NCBI GenBank assembly: GCA_037042915.1
Contig: CM073196.1
Span: forward strand, 1,984,001-2,048,000
Origin: Auricularia sp. M13
Lineage: Eukaryota; Basidiomycota; Agaricomycetes; Auriculariales; Auriculariaceae
DNA: 64,000 nucleotides
Direction of reading: 5' to 3'
The position numbers and the translations under genes are program-made. Each line of letters starts with the position of its first letter. The stretch's first letter is position 1. This document shows, piece by piece, positions 35,313-46,890 of this stretch. The notes beneath the pieces were generated by a model. The model had not been told where the DNA came from, did not search any database, and saw only the letters and a program-made list of their open reading frames with translations.

Positions 35313-37425
35313 ACAAGGGAAGGAGCCTGGGCGGCCTGGGGTTTTATTGCGCAGAAGCAGGCTTAAAGAGGCCAAGTCCTGCGAACATGAGGCTGTCTGC
35401 ACAACAACAGCGCTCGCCGCCCACACTCACAAGCTGTCCCACGCGCGCCGCGGCTCTCGGCGGGGCGGGCTCCGGGGCTGCAGGGCTTCACGGCGCTCGG
35501 CGACGGGCTCGGCGGGCGTCCAGGGCGCGCTCGGCGGGCTCGAGTGTCGGCGGGGGCAGAGGCGCAGGACACGAGGCAGGCGTGATACACGTGTTGCGCG
35601 AATGAAGTTATGAACGCGGGATCGGAAGCCACCGGCACGTCAGGCCCGCCCGAGCTTCAACATCCTGCCCGCCAGCCTGCGCTCAGTTGAAACATCATCC
35701 ATCAGCCAACTATGTATCCTCGCCCTCAGCGCGACCCGCCGCCCCTTGCGCCCGTTCACGCGACACACGCGTTGTCGGGACTCCAGTGGCTGTACTTCGC
35801 GCGCTTCGCTTCATGACTATCGTGAAAGGGTCACCACACACGAGGGGGGGGTCCTTGCAATTGCTTCATGCCAGCTGCATACGGAACATCGCCACCGTTG
35901 CGCACGACTTCATATAAGCTATGCTGTAACATCCGATGCAACTCGGCCCCAGTAGCCCGCGATATGACGCAGACCCTCATCGCGATCCCATGAAGCATGC
36001 TTAATTCCTGCCAATGTCTCTTCCACGTGCTGGAGGGCAGAGGGCATGCACAACGCGAGCTGGCCATTGTGTCCAGCGACCGTGCAGGGCAATGCACAGG
36101 CGCTTCCGCCTCGCCTCTCTCCCTCCGGACGCGAGAGCAAGAGAACTCGGAGAGAAGACCTGCAAATCACTTCATAGTTGCCCAGGAGAAACCCGATGAT
36201 CTCTGGCGGCAGTCCCAACCACTGGGCCTTCCGCGGCACCCTCTTTCACAGCGCGACTGCGGAAGTCCGCGATAGCCGTCCTCATGCAAGCTCTCCAGCA
36301 CTTTGTCGTCATCGAGAACAGCGGCCGTTCAGAAAGGCCACAGACCAGATTAGACCGGCCCCCAGCACAGAAATCTTAAGATGTGGAGATCGCATGCTTC
36401 TGTACAGTTCTACGCGGGAATGTTTCAACATGAACCACTGAAGATGCCGCGCCGCCGTACGGCGTCAACCTCTTGTGGAGTTCGTTGAAGGTTATGTTTC
36501 AGGTGCAATTCTGGATGCGGGACATGCAGGGTCGCCCGCAGGCGATGAGGTTGCCTACCTCATGAGCGATAGCGCGCTTGGCGCGACCTCCCCCAAATCG
36601 CCGGAACCGAACCATATCTAGAGAGATAGTAAGCGGCCGGAGACGGGCAGAAAGCTCATGAGACATTGCAGGCAGGCGCCATAGGGGTTCAAGCGAGAAC
36701 GGCTTGCTTCTGCCTGCAACAGGCCGAGTTTGTTGTCCGTGGTGCCTGGACCGGAAGCGAAAGGAAGGACTCCAGAGCTATCATAGGGCAGGAAGAGAGA
36801 GCACAACATACTTCCCAAGTACGGCTACGGACGGCAGGAGGTATGCCGCTTTCGTGGATCGCGTGGCACGGCCAGGACGTGCGGAGGCAGGCCGTGAGCT
36901 CTGGGACCGCGTTCCAGAACCTTCACAATCACAGAGACGCCAGTATGTGTGAGCAAGCAACTGCCTCATGCAGAGCTGCTAAACTTCCCGGAACTGGCGC
37001 CTCGCAGTGGTGAATTGCCACCTGGCACGCGAACAACTAACGACACCGCGGGATCATCCGATGCGGTGCACAAGTTTGTGCTTTGCCTCGAAGATGACTG
37101 TTCGGGACGTCAGGTGTTCTGTGACACCCGCCGCGAGGTCACGCCAAGGTGTGGCGGACGGCATAGAGAGCCTTCGATCAATGACGTTGCCATTTTCCGG
37201 CCCTACCTGCAGTGCAACATTTCTCCGGAATCCGAGTTCTGATGTGCAGGAGCAAAGCAAAGAAAAAGCACTGATGAAATGAGACACAGCGAATACATGT
37301 TCAAAGCTAATGCCTCGAGTACCCTGAGGTGGGTATTACTGTAATGTACAGTCCATTAGGTTCGTGAAAAGCGTTCAATGCGCGAAACAGCAAAGTCCGA
37401 TGAGGTCCGTTTTCAAAGCTTCTCC
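35313..37425. other. 2.1 kb with no recognisable gene
   Basis: The longest gene-poor stretch of the window. No open frame over 116 codons shows a known family. Minus-strand pieces such as 37287-37054 (with ATPWRDLAAGVTEHLTSRTV) and 36239-35919 (LGLPPEIIGFLLGNYE) faintly recall F-box proteins, but I could not join them with credible introns. It may hold a decayed or fast-evolving gene, promoters of the flanking genes, or both. No terminal repeats or transposase signature seen. Confidence 0.4.
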
Positions 37426-37924
37426 CTACGCGGTGATCGTGAAAAAGTCGCCCCAGTTGCCTGAATCGCCAAACACTACAAAAGAAAGAGTCAGCACTAG
37501 TGTTCTTCGAAACAGTCACGAATGGATACGCACAAACGATGCGATAGTCGTCGCCGGGTGTGATGTCCGTGGGCACGACGATCTCCTGGCGGCCGGCCCC
37601 TGAGGTCAAAGCCCTCAGCAAGCGGCTCTGCGCACGTGTCAGCGCTTTTCGATGACTCTGGCAAGAGAAAAAAAATCGCGACGCACTGTCCACCAGGGTA
37701 TGCTCGGCTTTGCGCAAGAAAATCGCCGCGCCGTTGCTGATGTTCTCGGGCGCGTCGCTCGTGTCCCAGGTCACGTTGTGACACGCGCCGAGCTTCCAGA
37801 CGGTGCCAGCGTGCGGGTACAGCAGCTTCGGGTCCCAGACGTCGCGCTTCGTCTCGAAGACGGGCGCGGCGAGGGCAGACGAGGCAGCGATGAGGAGGGT
37901 CGTGAAAGTAGTCGTGAACTTCAT
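37426..37924 (-). CDS. Small secreted Kre9/Knh1-like protein
   Basis: Signal peptide MKFTTTFTTLLIAASSALA, then APVFETKRDVWDPKLLYPHA, GTVWKLGACHNVTWDTSDAP and NGAAIFLRKAEHTLVD. After intron 1 come KPLAEGFDLR, AGRQEIVVPTDITPGDDYRI and, after intron 2, FGDSGNWGDFFTITA before the stop. This is the Kre9/Knh1 N-terminal domain found in fungal cell-wall glucan proteins and in Ser/Thr-rich GPI proteins, here without the Ser/Thr-rich part or a GPI signal. About 115 residues, so a single-domain secreted form. At 37597-37600 (CCCC on the plus strand) one base too many breaks the frame between DLR and AGRQ. The TATA element at 37972-37979 suits regulated expression. Confidence 0.8.
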
Positions 37925-38352
37925 GATGGATGGAGAACAAGTCTGAGCTGCCAAAGCCGGGGAAGCTGCTGCTTATATACTTCCAAGCTCCGTTCTAGAT
38001 GACGATTCGAGAAGTGGCATCGAAGCGGAGCACGTTGCCGGCACTGCTCGCTCCGCATAAACATAGCACTTCAACGATCCTTGGCCAGCGTTCTCAGGTC
38101 AGCAGTTTCTCCAGGACCGCCTTGAACGCTTCTAGAACAAACATGGAGATACTGCGATTCTGAGAGCAGCGTCGACGTGCGGGGACGATCGTTCAAGGTC
38201 GATCAGTGGATCGCTGCTGCTTGCTGTGGCGTGCGAAAATCCCATGATAGGGGCATTATACTCAAGATGGATCGCCCGCGTCGGCCTCCGCAGCGGGACG
38301 CAGAACGATGATTACAAATACACAGTGTCGAGAGCAGCGTCCAGCCCGCATT
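37925..38352. promoter_or_regulatory. Promoter region of the Kre9-like gene and 3' UTR of the transporter gene
   Basis: About 430 bases between the ATG at 37924 and the transporter stop at 38353. It holds the TATA element near 37972. No gene recognised. Confidence 0.4.
37972..37979 (-). promoter_or_regulatory. TATA box of the Kre9-like gene
   Basis: Reads TATATAAG on the minus strand about 50 bases upstream of the ATG at 37924. Position and sequence fit a TATA element; most genes in this window lack one. Confidence 0.6.
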
Positions 38353-40234
38353 CTACACTCGGCCCTTCCACCGCCTCCACAAGAGAACGAGCGCGCCAAT
38401 TGTGAGTACCGCGCAAGCCTCGCACACCCAGAATGTGCTCGTGAAGCACGCCATACCCTTACAGACGCCGTCCGTATCTTGGTCGCGTGATATATGCTTC
38501 TGGGAAACGGACGCGTAGAGGAATGTAAATACGGGTGTACCAATAAAAGCACTGTACGAGATAATTCCAAAGTTCCGTGCAAAGTCGCGCGCGCCCCAGA
38601 TCGCCGAGACGAGGCCGGGAAGGATGGCCCAGAATGCGCCGTAGGCAGTACCCGCGCCGAAGCTGCGCACCATGAGGAATAAATGCAAGACAAGGACAAA
38701 GAACGCACCTGAGTACCCAAACGCCGCTTTGAGTGGCGACATCAAAGAGCATCCATGCTAAAGATAGGGAGAGAATCCCCGCACCGAGGATGAGAAGAAG
38801 ATGCGGCTAATGTAGTGTCTCGCGGGAATTCCAGCAGCCCAGAGGGTAGCCAGTTAGCGACTGGGCTTGCCATGTCTGCGATAAAGCCGAAAACCAGACG
38901 CGAAAGCGTGTTCGAGATCTATAGTAGGTGAACACATGGTTCATCCTTCGCCGCCGTGAAACTCTCCCTACCGAAATGAGCCTAACTTGTGTTGCAGTGA
39001 TGCGCGTTGGGTCAGAAAACGTGGTCAACGAGTCGGGTAGTGCGAGAACAACGGTTCCGATGTTTGCAATGAGCTGGGGAGGATATCAGCTGACATTTTT
39101 GACAGTTTCCAGGGATAGAACTAAACCCACCATTTCACACTGTAAAGGCGCGGGGTATCAGCAACCCTATAGCCAAGCGCCGCCAACACGTACGATTCCC
39201 AGAACACACAAGGACGTGAATCCTAGAATCCAGAAGTGCTTGTCTGAAAGGAGGCTGCTGACCGAGCCATCGTGGTTCGGAGGGAGTTCTAGATATTCGG
39301 CAGGAGGCTTGGGAAGCAGCACCGAGCGCTCATCCACGCTCGATTCCTCGTCCACTCTGGGCAGGGGCAAGCGTGGGGGTGCAGGCGGTGGCGTCGGCGG
39401 TGGTACAATTTGCAAAGCGAGGGCACCGAAGAGATGCGTGACGCCAGCAAGGCAGGCAAGAAAGAAAGTGAAGTTCGTGACGTCGAGCCCGTCGGGACCA
39501 GTGAAGAGTGCTGAGGCAAACAGCGACAAGACCAGAGGGGAGAATCCAAACAGTGCCATGCTCGTGCCTGCTGCAGCGCCGGGGTAGTCGGGGAAGTTCC
39601 TGGAGGCGCACACCAAGCTGGCAAAGTAAGACGACACGGCTCCTAAGCCCAACAGGCCAAAGGACAACACGAGGACATAGTACTGCAGCGTGGACGCGGT
39701 ATCAGGCCATGTCGGTGCATTTGCAATCTCATTGGAGAAGGCGCCCAGGCCACCGGCCAGGAGGAACGCAGCCAACAGCGAACACGCGGCAGGTCCAGCG
39801 CGGTCAACCAGACTCCCGATGAGCGCTGCGAAGGGATATTGGCCCATCATGCCGCTGGAGCGGTATCAGAGCCAGGGTTGAGGAAATTAGACAGGTATGC
39901 GCACGCGAGGGCGATTGAGCTGAGTTGCGGCTGTCATGCACCAAGTCAGGCGTGCGCGCCGGTGCAGGCGAATGAGCGCACCTGGGTAAGGCGCAGATGA
40001 CGGGCCAGTTGCGGGGCAAGGAGCGGGAAGGTGAATATGGCACCAGAGGTCATGCTGGAACGCGTTCTGAGCACGACGGCATATGCAGGAGACGGAGGCT
40101 GACGCGTTGAGGACGATGCTCAAGCTCGACAGCGCGAGCTTCAGCCGCCGCATGCCCGGCGTCAGATGCGCATTTCGTAGGTCGGTAATGACTGGCGGTC
40201 GGCTGCGACTGCGTGAGAGCGCGGCGTGCGGCAT
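38353..40234 (-). CDS. MCH1: Mch1-type major facilitator transporter
   Basis: Twelve-span transporter related to yeast Mch1 (monocarboxylate-transporter-like; yeast member not shown to carry monocarboxylates). Head: MPHAALSRSRSRPPVI, MRRLKLALSSLSIVLNASAS. Then SGAIFTFPLLAPQLARHLRL, SIALAGMMGQYPFAALIGSL, LSFGLLGLGAVSSYFASLVC, NFPDYPGAAAGTSMALFGFS and a long loop rich in Pro (VPPPTPPPAPPRLPLPR). The second half has DKHFWILGFTSLCVLGI, LIANIGTVVLALPDSLTTFS, TLSRLVFGFIADMASPVANW, FGYSGAFFVLVLHLFLMVRS, TAYGAFWAILPGLVSAIWGA, and ends LTIGALVLLWRRWKGRV. About five introns. Near 40088 one extra base breaks the frame in the first helix. Substrate unknown. Its start is 97 bases from the PRP28 start, on the opposite strand. 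Confidence 0.85.
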
Positions 40235-40330
40235 GCTGGCAGCGCGCGGGGTCAGATTCAGAAGCCAAGGGCGGAGTCACGGAGCCGGGCGTCGCTCTTC
40301 AACCTCGACGTCCATCCCCGGCGCTGTACC
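40235..40330. promoter_or_regulatory. Short divergent promoter between MCH1 and PRP28
   Basis: About 95 bases separate the two start codons (40234 minus, 40331 plus). Both transcripts must start in or beside this stretch. No TATA element. Confidence 0.5.
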
Positions 40331-43087
40331 ATGGCCGTCAGCAAGGCACAACCGCTCTCCATCGAGAGCCTGCTGCAGAAGCAGAAGGAGGAGCGCGAGG
40401 CTGCAGCCAAGGTGAGCTCAAGCCCGCTCCCCGTTGCTCAGTTGAATCGACATGGTAACCTCCAGCCCAAATTCCTCTCCAAAGAAGAGCGCGCCAAGCT
40501 CGCCATAGAGCGTCGCGCTCAGGAAATACGCGAACAAAAGGCCAAAGAGGAGCAGATACGCCAGGAACGCGAGGCATTTGAGCGCCAGGCAGCCGAACTG
40601 CGAGCGCGCGACAGGCCCAAAGATTCGCCCTCGTCTTCCTACAGAAGTGAGTTACCGATCGGTGATAATTTCTTTATAATATGCTGAATACGGAGCCAGA
40701 TGACGACCGCTCTGGAAGAAGAGACGACAGACGCGATTCTCGACGCGGCGGCCGCGACGACCGCTATAACAACAGCAGAAACGCTCCTCCAAACGCACCC
40801 AGTGGCCCTCGTGCTGGCCGTGCGCCGCCCTCGGGTCCGTCTTCGCATGCTTCTACGCCTGCTCCGTCGTCTTCCTCGGCGGCCATGCCCCCGCCGCCAC
40901 CACCGGCCAGCAATGGCGACACCACGACTGCGCCCTTCGTGCCGCCCATTACTGGCGACGATCTCTCCGCTATCCGCTCACGCTATCTCGGTGTCGACAA
41001 GAAGAAGCGCAAGATTCGCAAGATGAACGACCGCAAATTTGTCTTCGACTGGGACGCGCAAGAGGACACCATGGAGGCCGCAGCCAAATCCATTACTGCC
41101 CCTGGCCAATCGCCCGGTCTGATGTTTGGTCGTGGCCACATTGCGGGCATGGACGACGGCGGCAACACCGGCAGCAGCAGCGGCGGTAAACGAGACGAAC
41201 GTCACGCTGATTTCATGGAGCGCAGGCAGGCGTCTCGCGTCGGCATCGACGAGCGACACTGGTCCGAGAAACCCTCAAGGACATGAAAGATCGCGACTGG
41301 CGTATCTTTAGAGAGGACTTTAGTATATCCGCCCGCGGTATGTATCGTCTTTTTACCCATTTCTTCGCATTCCCCTTACCTACTTTCGCAGGCGGTCAAA
41401 TTCCGCATCCACTACGCTCATGGGAGGAGTCTGATATTCCACAGCAAATCTTGGACGTCATTGAGGGCATTGGCTACAAGGAACCGTCGCCCATTCAACG
41501 TCAAGCGATCCCTCTCGGGCTGCAGGGGCGTGACTTAATCGGCATCGCCGAAACAGGTCTGTCGCCACGCTTCACTCTCCATTGCCGCTGACGTTTAGCC
41601 ATCCAGGATCCGGCAAAACGGCATCTTTTGTGATTCCAATGCTGGTTTATATCTCGAACCTGCCGCCATTTAACGAAGACAATCGCCACCTGGGACCGTA
41701 TGCGCTTATCCTTGCGCCAACGCGTGAGTTGGCGCAGCAGATCGAGAGCGAAGCTCGCAAGTTCGCTTCGCCTTTGGGATACAAATGCGTCTCTATAGTC
41801 GGAGGCGTGCGTTGTTTTGTACCGTTGTGAATGTGAGTACTTCGCGCTGATCACTCTGTTTATAGCGTTCTGTGGAGGAACAATCCTTCAACATGCGGGA
41901 AGGTGCAGAAATAGTCATCGCCACACCCGGCCGATTGAAGGACGTCCTCGAACGGCATGTGCTCGTGCTCTCGCAGTGCACCTATGTCGTCATGGATGAG
42001 GCCGACCGGATGGTCAACCTGGGCTTCGAGGCCGACCTGATGTTCATCCTCGACAAGCTTCCCGTCGACCTTCTCAAGGGCGAGGAAGATACGAGTTCGG
42101 GCCGCCACGACACCGAAATGGAAGTAGACGTGGATTGGGAGACTCAGGGCGCCGTGCTCGTTCCGAAAGCCGCAGATACTAGCAAGAAGGGTCGCACGCG
42201 CGTCACGACTCTATTTTCGGCGACGATGCCCCCTGCAGTCGAGCGGCTCGCGCGGAAGTATCTTAAACGACCGGCAGTCATCACCATCGGCGAGGCGGGT
42301 CGCGCGGTCGACACTGTGGAACAGAAGGTCGAGTTCGTCGGAGGTGACGAAAAGAAGAAGTGAGTCACGAGTTTCGCTGCGTATCGGGAGATTGACAGGA
42401 CGGTGCAGACAACGATTGCTTGATATCCTCAACAATGACGGGTATCCCACACCGATTATCGTGTTTGTCAATCAGAAGAAGACGGCAGACATGGTTGCAC
42501 GAGACTTGCAGAAAGCAGGTTGGAGCGCGGCGACGCTGCACTCTGGCAAGAGCCAAGAAGGACGCGAGGCTGCCCTTGCGTCTCTGCGCACCGGGGAGGC
42601 CGACATCCTTGTGGCCACCGACTTGGCAGGGCGTGGTATTGATGTGCCCGATGTGGGTCTCGTGGTCAACTTTCAGATGGCGAACACGATCGAGGCATAT
42701 GTGCATCGGATAGGTGGGCCGCAATGCTGCATTGGGTTGTGCAAAAGCTGATGACGATGCCGGGCAGGTCGCACGGGCCGAGCTGGCAAGAAGGGAACAG
42801 CCATCACATTCTTGACGAATGAGGACGACGAAGTAATGTGCGTGTGTGTGCCTTGGAGTCCTGGCTGGCTGGCTGATCAGACGCACATTGTTCAGGTACG
42901 ACCTCAAGAACGGTAAGTGGGCCGGAGGGATGCCGGACGAACCTAGGGGGCTCACGAGTGTTGCGTTGCAGAGATATCGAAGAGCCCTGTGTCGAAGGTG
43001 CCGCCGGAGCTGGCGCGGCACGAGGCGGCGCAGACGAAGGTGACGCGCGAAATGAAGCGCAAGCGCGACGGGGAGGACATGGGATGA
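40331..43087 (+). CDS. PRP28: Prp28, DEAD-box helicase of the U5 snRNP
   Basis: Drives the exchange of U1 for U6 at the 5' splice site. N-terminal charged region: [16 protein letters not shown], then [20 protein letters not shown] and an Arg/Asp-rich segment ([16 protein letters not shown]). The conserved Prp28 part has [19 protein letters not shown] and [12 protein letters not shown], then [11 protein letters not shown] and ERHWSEK. The core has the Q motif ([20 protein letters not shown]), [19 protein letters not shown], the TPGRL box, [46 protein letters not shown] and [15 protein letters not shown]. It ends KRDGEDMG. About seven introns. At 41269-41271 (AAA) the frame breaks between SEK and LKDMKDRDW; one more A restores it. 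Essential in yeast, so this is probably a sequence error. Confidence 0.93.
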
Positions 43088-43375
43088 GCATCAACTTCAA
43101 GCCGGGCCGCGATGCCGATGCGGCCGGAGGGGGAAAGGCACGGAGCTGGATGAGGCGCCTCTGTGTCATTCGTTCAGGGAAGGGCTCAGGCTCTCGGGAA
43201 TAGCGTCTGGCGTCTGTGACAGAGTGTCGGGCGGCGCAGGCAGTGTATGCGGGCAGAGTCGCGGCAATAAAGCAGTGGTGGTGCCGCGTGGAAGATAACG
43301 ATGATGGGATTGCGGGGTCAAAGTGCCGGTGCGGAAGCAAGCGCTTCTCTGTTCTTGACCTCCACCTCCACCTTC
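43088..43375. promoter_or_regulatory. Promoter region of the Hal4-type kinase gene
   Basis: About 290 bases between the PRP28 stop and the kinase ATG at 43376. It holds the PRP28 3' UTR and the kinase promoter. The minus-strand open frame running through it from 44179 is a shadow of the kinase gene. Confidence 0.4.
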
Positions 43376-46283
43376 ATGTTGTCCGCGGCGCCGCAGAAGG
43401 TCCTCATCCCGACCGACGCGTCGCTCGACGCCGTCCTGCCCGTCGGCGAGACCCAGGTAAATACCAGCCAGCATTGGCCGTCCGCCCCAGTTCCATGACC
43501 GTTTTGCGTTACAAAGCCGCTCCACCTCCCGTCCCCGTCCGCGCCCACCACCCAGCCCGCGTCGCCGTCCGCGGCAGCGGCAACCAAGTCGGCCTTCCTC
43601 GCGCCTGCCTCGCCGTCCGACACCAAGCAGCGCGGCCCCAACTTCCGCATCTCGCTCGCGCCCGGCAGCACGCCCGCTGGCACCCCGCCCAGCCAGCCAG
43701 CCACGCCCGCGACGGGGGACGGCGCGCGGACGCCCAGCAAGCGGCACACGTCGGGCCCCATCCACGACCTCAAGCGGTTCCTCAACCACCACATACCCCA
43801 CCATCATCACTCGGACGGCGCTAAGCTGCATCTCAACGGCGCCAGCGTGCGTCCGACCGCCCCCGTCACGCCTGCCGTCGCGACGCCCGACCAGCAGGTC
43901 CGCGGGGCCGCGTTCCCCAACGTCGACTCCACCGTCCGTCCGGCGCCCGCCAAGGAGCGCCATGGCAGCTTCTTCTGGCACAAGGACAAGAGCGGGCAAT
44001 CCACGCCCGCCAAGCGTCCTGGCGCGCAGACGCCCCCCGACGCCGCTGCCAACGGTGTCGCAGCCACCACGACGCCGCCGCGCACAAAGTCCAAGGCCGC
44101 TTCTATCACGTCTACGACCTCTCAACAGGCTACCGGTCACCATGCCATCGTTTCGCTCTCGCAAGCGACGCAGGTCCATCTCGCGAAGAAGTACGGCAAG
44201 TGGGGTCGCGTACTTGGCTCTGGCGCCGGCGGCACCGTCCGTCTTATCAAGGGCACCGAGAAGATGGGAGGCAACATCTACGCCGTCAAGGAGTTCCGCC
44301 CAAAGCGCGTCGGCGAGTCCGAAAAGGAGTACCAGAAAAAAGTCACCGCAGAGTTCTGCGTCGGCTCAACGCTCCACCATCCAAATATTATCGAGACAGT
44401 AGACATCGTATCGGACCATGGTCATTACTATGAGGTGTGTCTTGGCCGCCGGTCGACTCAGCCGCCGAAGCGCTCACCACCGGGCTGTGCAGGTCATGGA
44501 ATACGCGCCATATGATTTGTTCAACATCGTCATGTCTGGCAAGATGAGCCGACCCGAGATCTATTGCGTATTTCGCCAAATATGCGATGGCGTCGACTAT
44601 CTGCACGGCATGGGTCTTGCGCACCGCGACTTGAAGCTCGACAACTGCGTCATGACCGTAGACCACGTCGTAAAGCTCATCGACTTCGGCACGGCCACCG
44701 TCTTCCATTATCCCGGCAAGGCGCAGACCCTGGCGACCGGCGTCGTGGGCTCTGACCCGTATCTGGCGCCGGAGGTGCTCAGCTCGGACACCTACGACCC
44801 GAGAAAAACCGACGTATGGAGTGTAGCGGTCATATTCCTCTGCATGATTCTTCGTCGATTCCCGTGGACTCTTCCCGATGCCAAGAAAGACCTCAGCTAC
44901 AAGGCTTTCGTTCAAGCGCATCCCGACTTGTCAGCCAAACCCCCTGTGCGTGCTTCGACGGGCTTGACAACTGCGTCCGCCGCGACCACAAGCACGACCT
45001 CGTCCCGTTCCGGTACAACAGATTTGACACCAGAGACTTCACTGACGACGCCAAACACTTCTGTCATTGCGAACGGTTCGAGCAGTGCGACTTGCACAAG
45101 GGATCGACGCGTTCTTCGAGCAACCACACGCCCTCGATACCAGAATCTGACGCTGAGCACCAGGACGACGACACGTGCGCTGAACTGCCCACCGACATCA
45201 ACGGATCCTCCACAGATGGCGTCTCTGACCGCAAGCGTCAGCGATTGATGAACCAGCTCCAGGTGACTGCGCTCAAAGCGACTTCGACAGCGACTCTGCC
45301 TGCGCTTCTCGCGACTCCTGAAACGGAAGAGCTGCGTCAAACGGAGAGCCCTACGGAAGTGGATGTTGACCAATCTGTGCTGCACATCGCGCGGCCTGCG
45401 TCCTACACAGAGTCTGCTCCCGTGACGCCGTACACCAGCAGACAGTTCGTGTTCGCTGTCGTGCCTCCCACGTCGACGGTGAACTCGCCAATTCTCAGCT
45501 CGCCGACGCCCACGAGCCCGCGCATGCGTGCAGCGACCATAGACGGCGCGCGCAGTCCTCCGATTCTCCCTCCGCCGCTGCCTCCCGTAGATACCCCGGC
45601 GTCGCCGTCTATGTCCAAATCCACGTCTAATCCGCCGCCTACCCAGCCTCGCACGGACGTTACGTCTCCGCTCGCGCTGACGCCGCGCCACGCCCACGAG
45701 CAAAGCTCCAACCCTTCGCCTGCCGGCTCGATGCGCAAGCGGTCGACTGCCGCCACAACTGAGTCGGCGGTCTCGACAACCTCGTCCTCGACCGACGGTC
45801 GCAAGTATGCCCCGGAAGCGCCTACTGGGAGTGACGGACCGGAGTCGATACTTCGCCTACTGCCTCGCGAAACGCGCACTGCTATTCCGTCGCATGCTCT
45901 ACATCGAGCCCAGTGCTCGCTGCACACTCGGCCAACTGCTTCGCGGTCGCGGGAAGCCGAGCGGCCTCGTTTGCCGATGCGGGGGCAAGGAGTGTGGCGG
46001 TGGACTGAACACTCCCCCGAACGAGTTTGCGGCGTCGGCAGACGATCACGAGGAAGACGACGGCGACGAGTGGCTCAGCAACATTCGCCCGTGCTCGTAC
46101 AAGCAGGTGATGGAGCTCGGGCACCATAAGCTCTCCCCTGAGGAGTGCGAGCCTTCACCCCCTCATACGCACGTCTCGATCCCTATTGACGAGAAGACGC
46201 GCAAGAAGCGATTTTCTGAGCGGTCACCCTTGCCTCGCACTCGGACGGATCGACGGTGTGATCTTCATTATCTTCATCTGTAA
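43376..46283 (+). CDS. HAL4: Hal4/Sat4-Npr1-type protein Ser/Thr kinase
   Basis: Fungal-specific kinase group that controls plasma-membrane transporters (potassium and amino acid uptake). Exon 1: [19 protein letters not shown] Pro/Ala-rich disordered head follows, with [20 protein letters not shown] then [10 protein letters not shown], the latter typical of Hal4 relatives. The kinase domain has [58 protein letters not shown](DN), [29 protein letters not shown] and [21 protein letters not shown] long Ser/Thr/Pro insert precedes the last lobe ([20 protein letters not shown]). Frame changes are needed at 45100-45102 (GGG) and 45887-45888 (CC). The true end is probably KKRFF with a stop at about 46217, if one T is missing from the TTTT run, rather than the in-frame stop at 46283. 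Confidence 0.88.
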
Positions 46284-46890
46284 TATGCCTGCCCCTCTAC
46301 TGCCCGTGTCCCTATCACGCCTCACGCACTGCGGCTGGCCCTTGCTCTCTCGCGCCCTGTTGCACAACTCATGCCTGTCACGTACCGCCCTTGCCCATAC
46401 CGGATCTCGCCTGTCCATTCGTCCCTCTCCCACCTTCGACCTAATTGTAGTTTAACATCCCGCGTTACACAAACTTTCGTCCCTCCGTCTCCCTCTCCTG
46501 CTCATAGCGGCGGCCACGTCGTTTTTATATCAAGTACTCTGCATAGACACGTTGTCTCGTTACCATTCGTCCCCATCCACTTGCTGCTCTTCGCATTTTT
46601 GGATCGTCATCATCATCGCTGAGGACTTGCACGATTGCGATACACAAATGTACCGCCGTTATTTATTCGCATACGCATAAATGACCTTGCTGCCTGTCCA
46701 TGGGGCGTGGACCCACGCGAAAAGTTGAGGATTAAATGTGAGGATTGCCAGGTCACCCTCATGTTGGACAAGCTACTGCGGCGACGTTGCCACGCTTGAG
46801 TAGTTGAAGTAGTTGAGGGTCAGGCTTCTCTGACCATAAAGCACACGGACAGTCGCTGCCAAGATCCAATCCAATAAGTTGGTGAATAAG
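46284..46890. other. Convergent intergenic region
   Basis: About 600 bases between the kinase and OS-9 stop codons. C/T-rich stretches near 46290-46620 look like a long fungal 3' UTR. No gene or RNA recognised. Confidence 0.4.

Noticed and set aside
35919-36239. Possible F-box gene start (LGLPPEIIGFLLGNYE)
   Set aside because: One short similarity only. No F-box core or repeat region could be joined with plausible introns.
43166-44179. 337-codon minus-strand open frame
   Set aside because: Gly/Arg-rich low-complexity shadow of the kinase N-terminal region; it spans the kinase promoter and has no family features.
44912-45703. 263-codon Arg-rich minus-strand open frame
   Set aside because: Antisense shadow of the Hal4 kinase insert.
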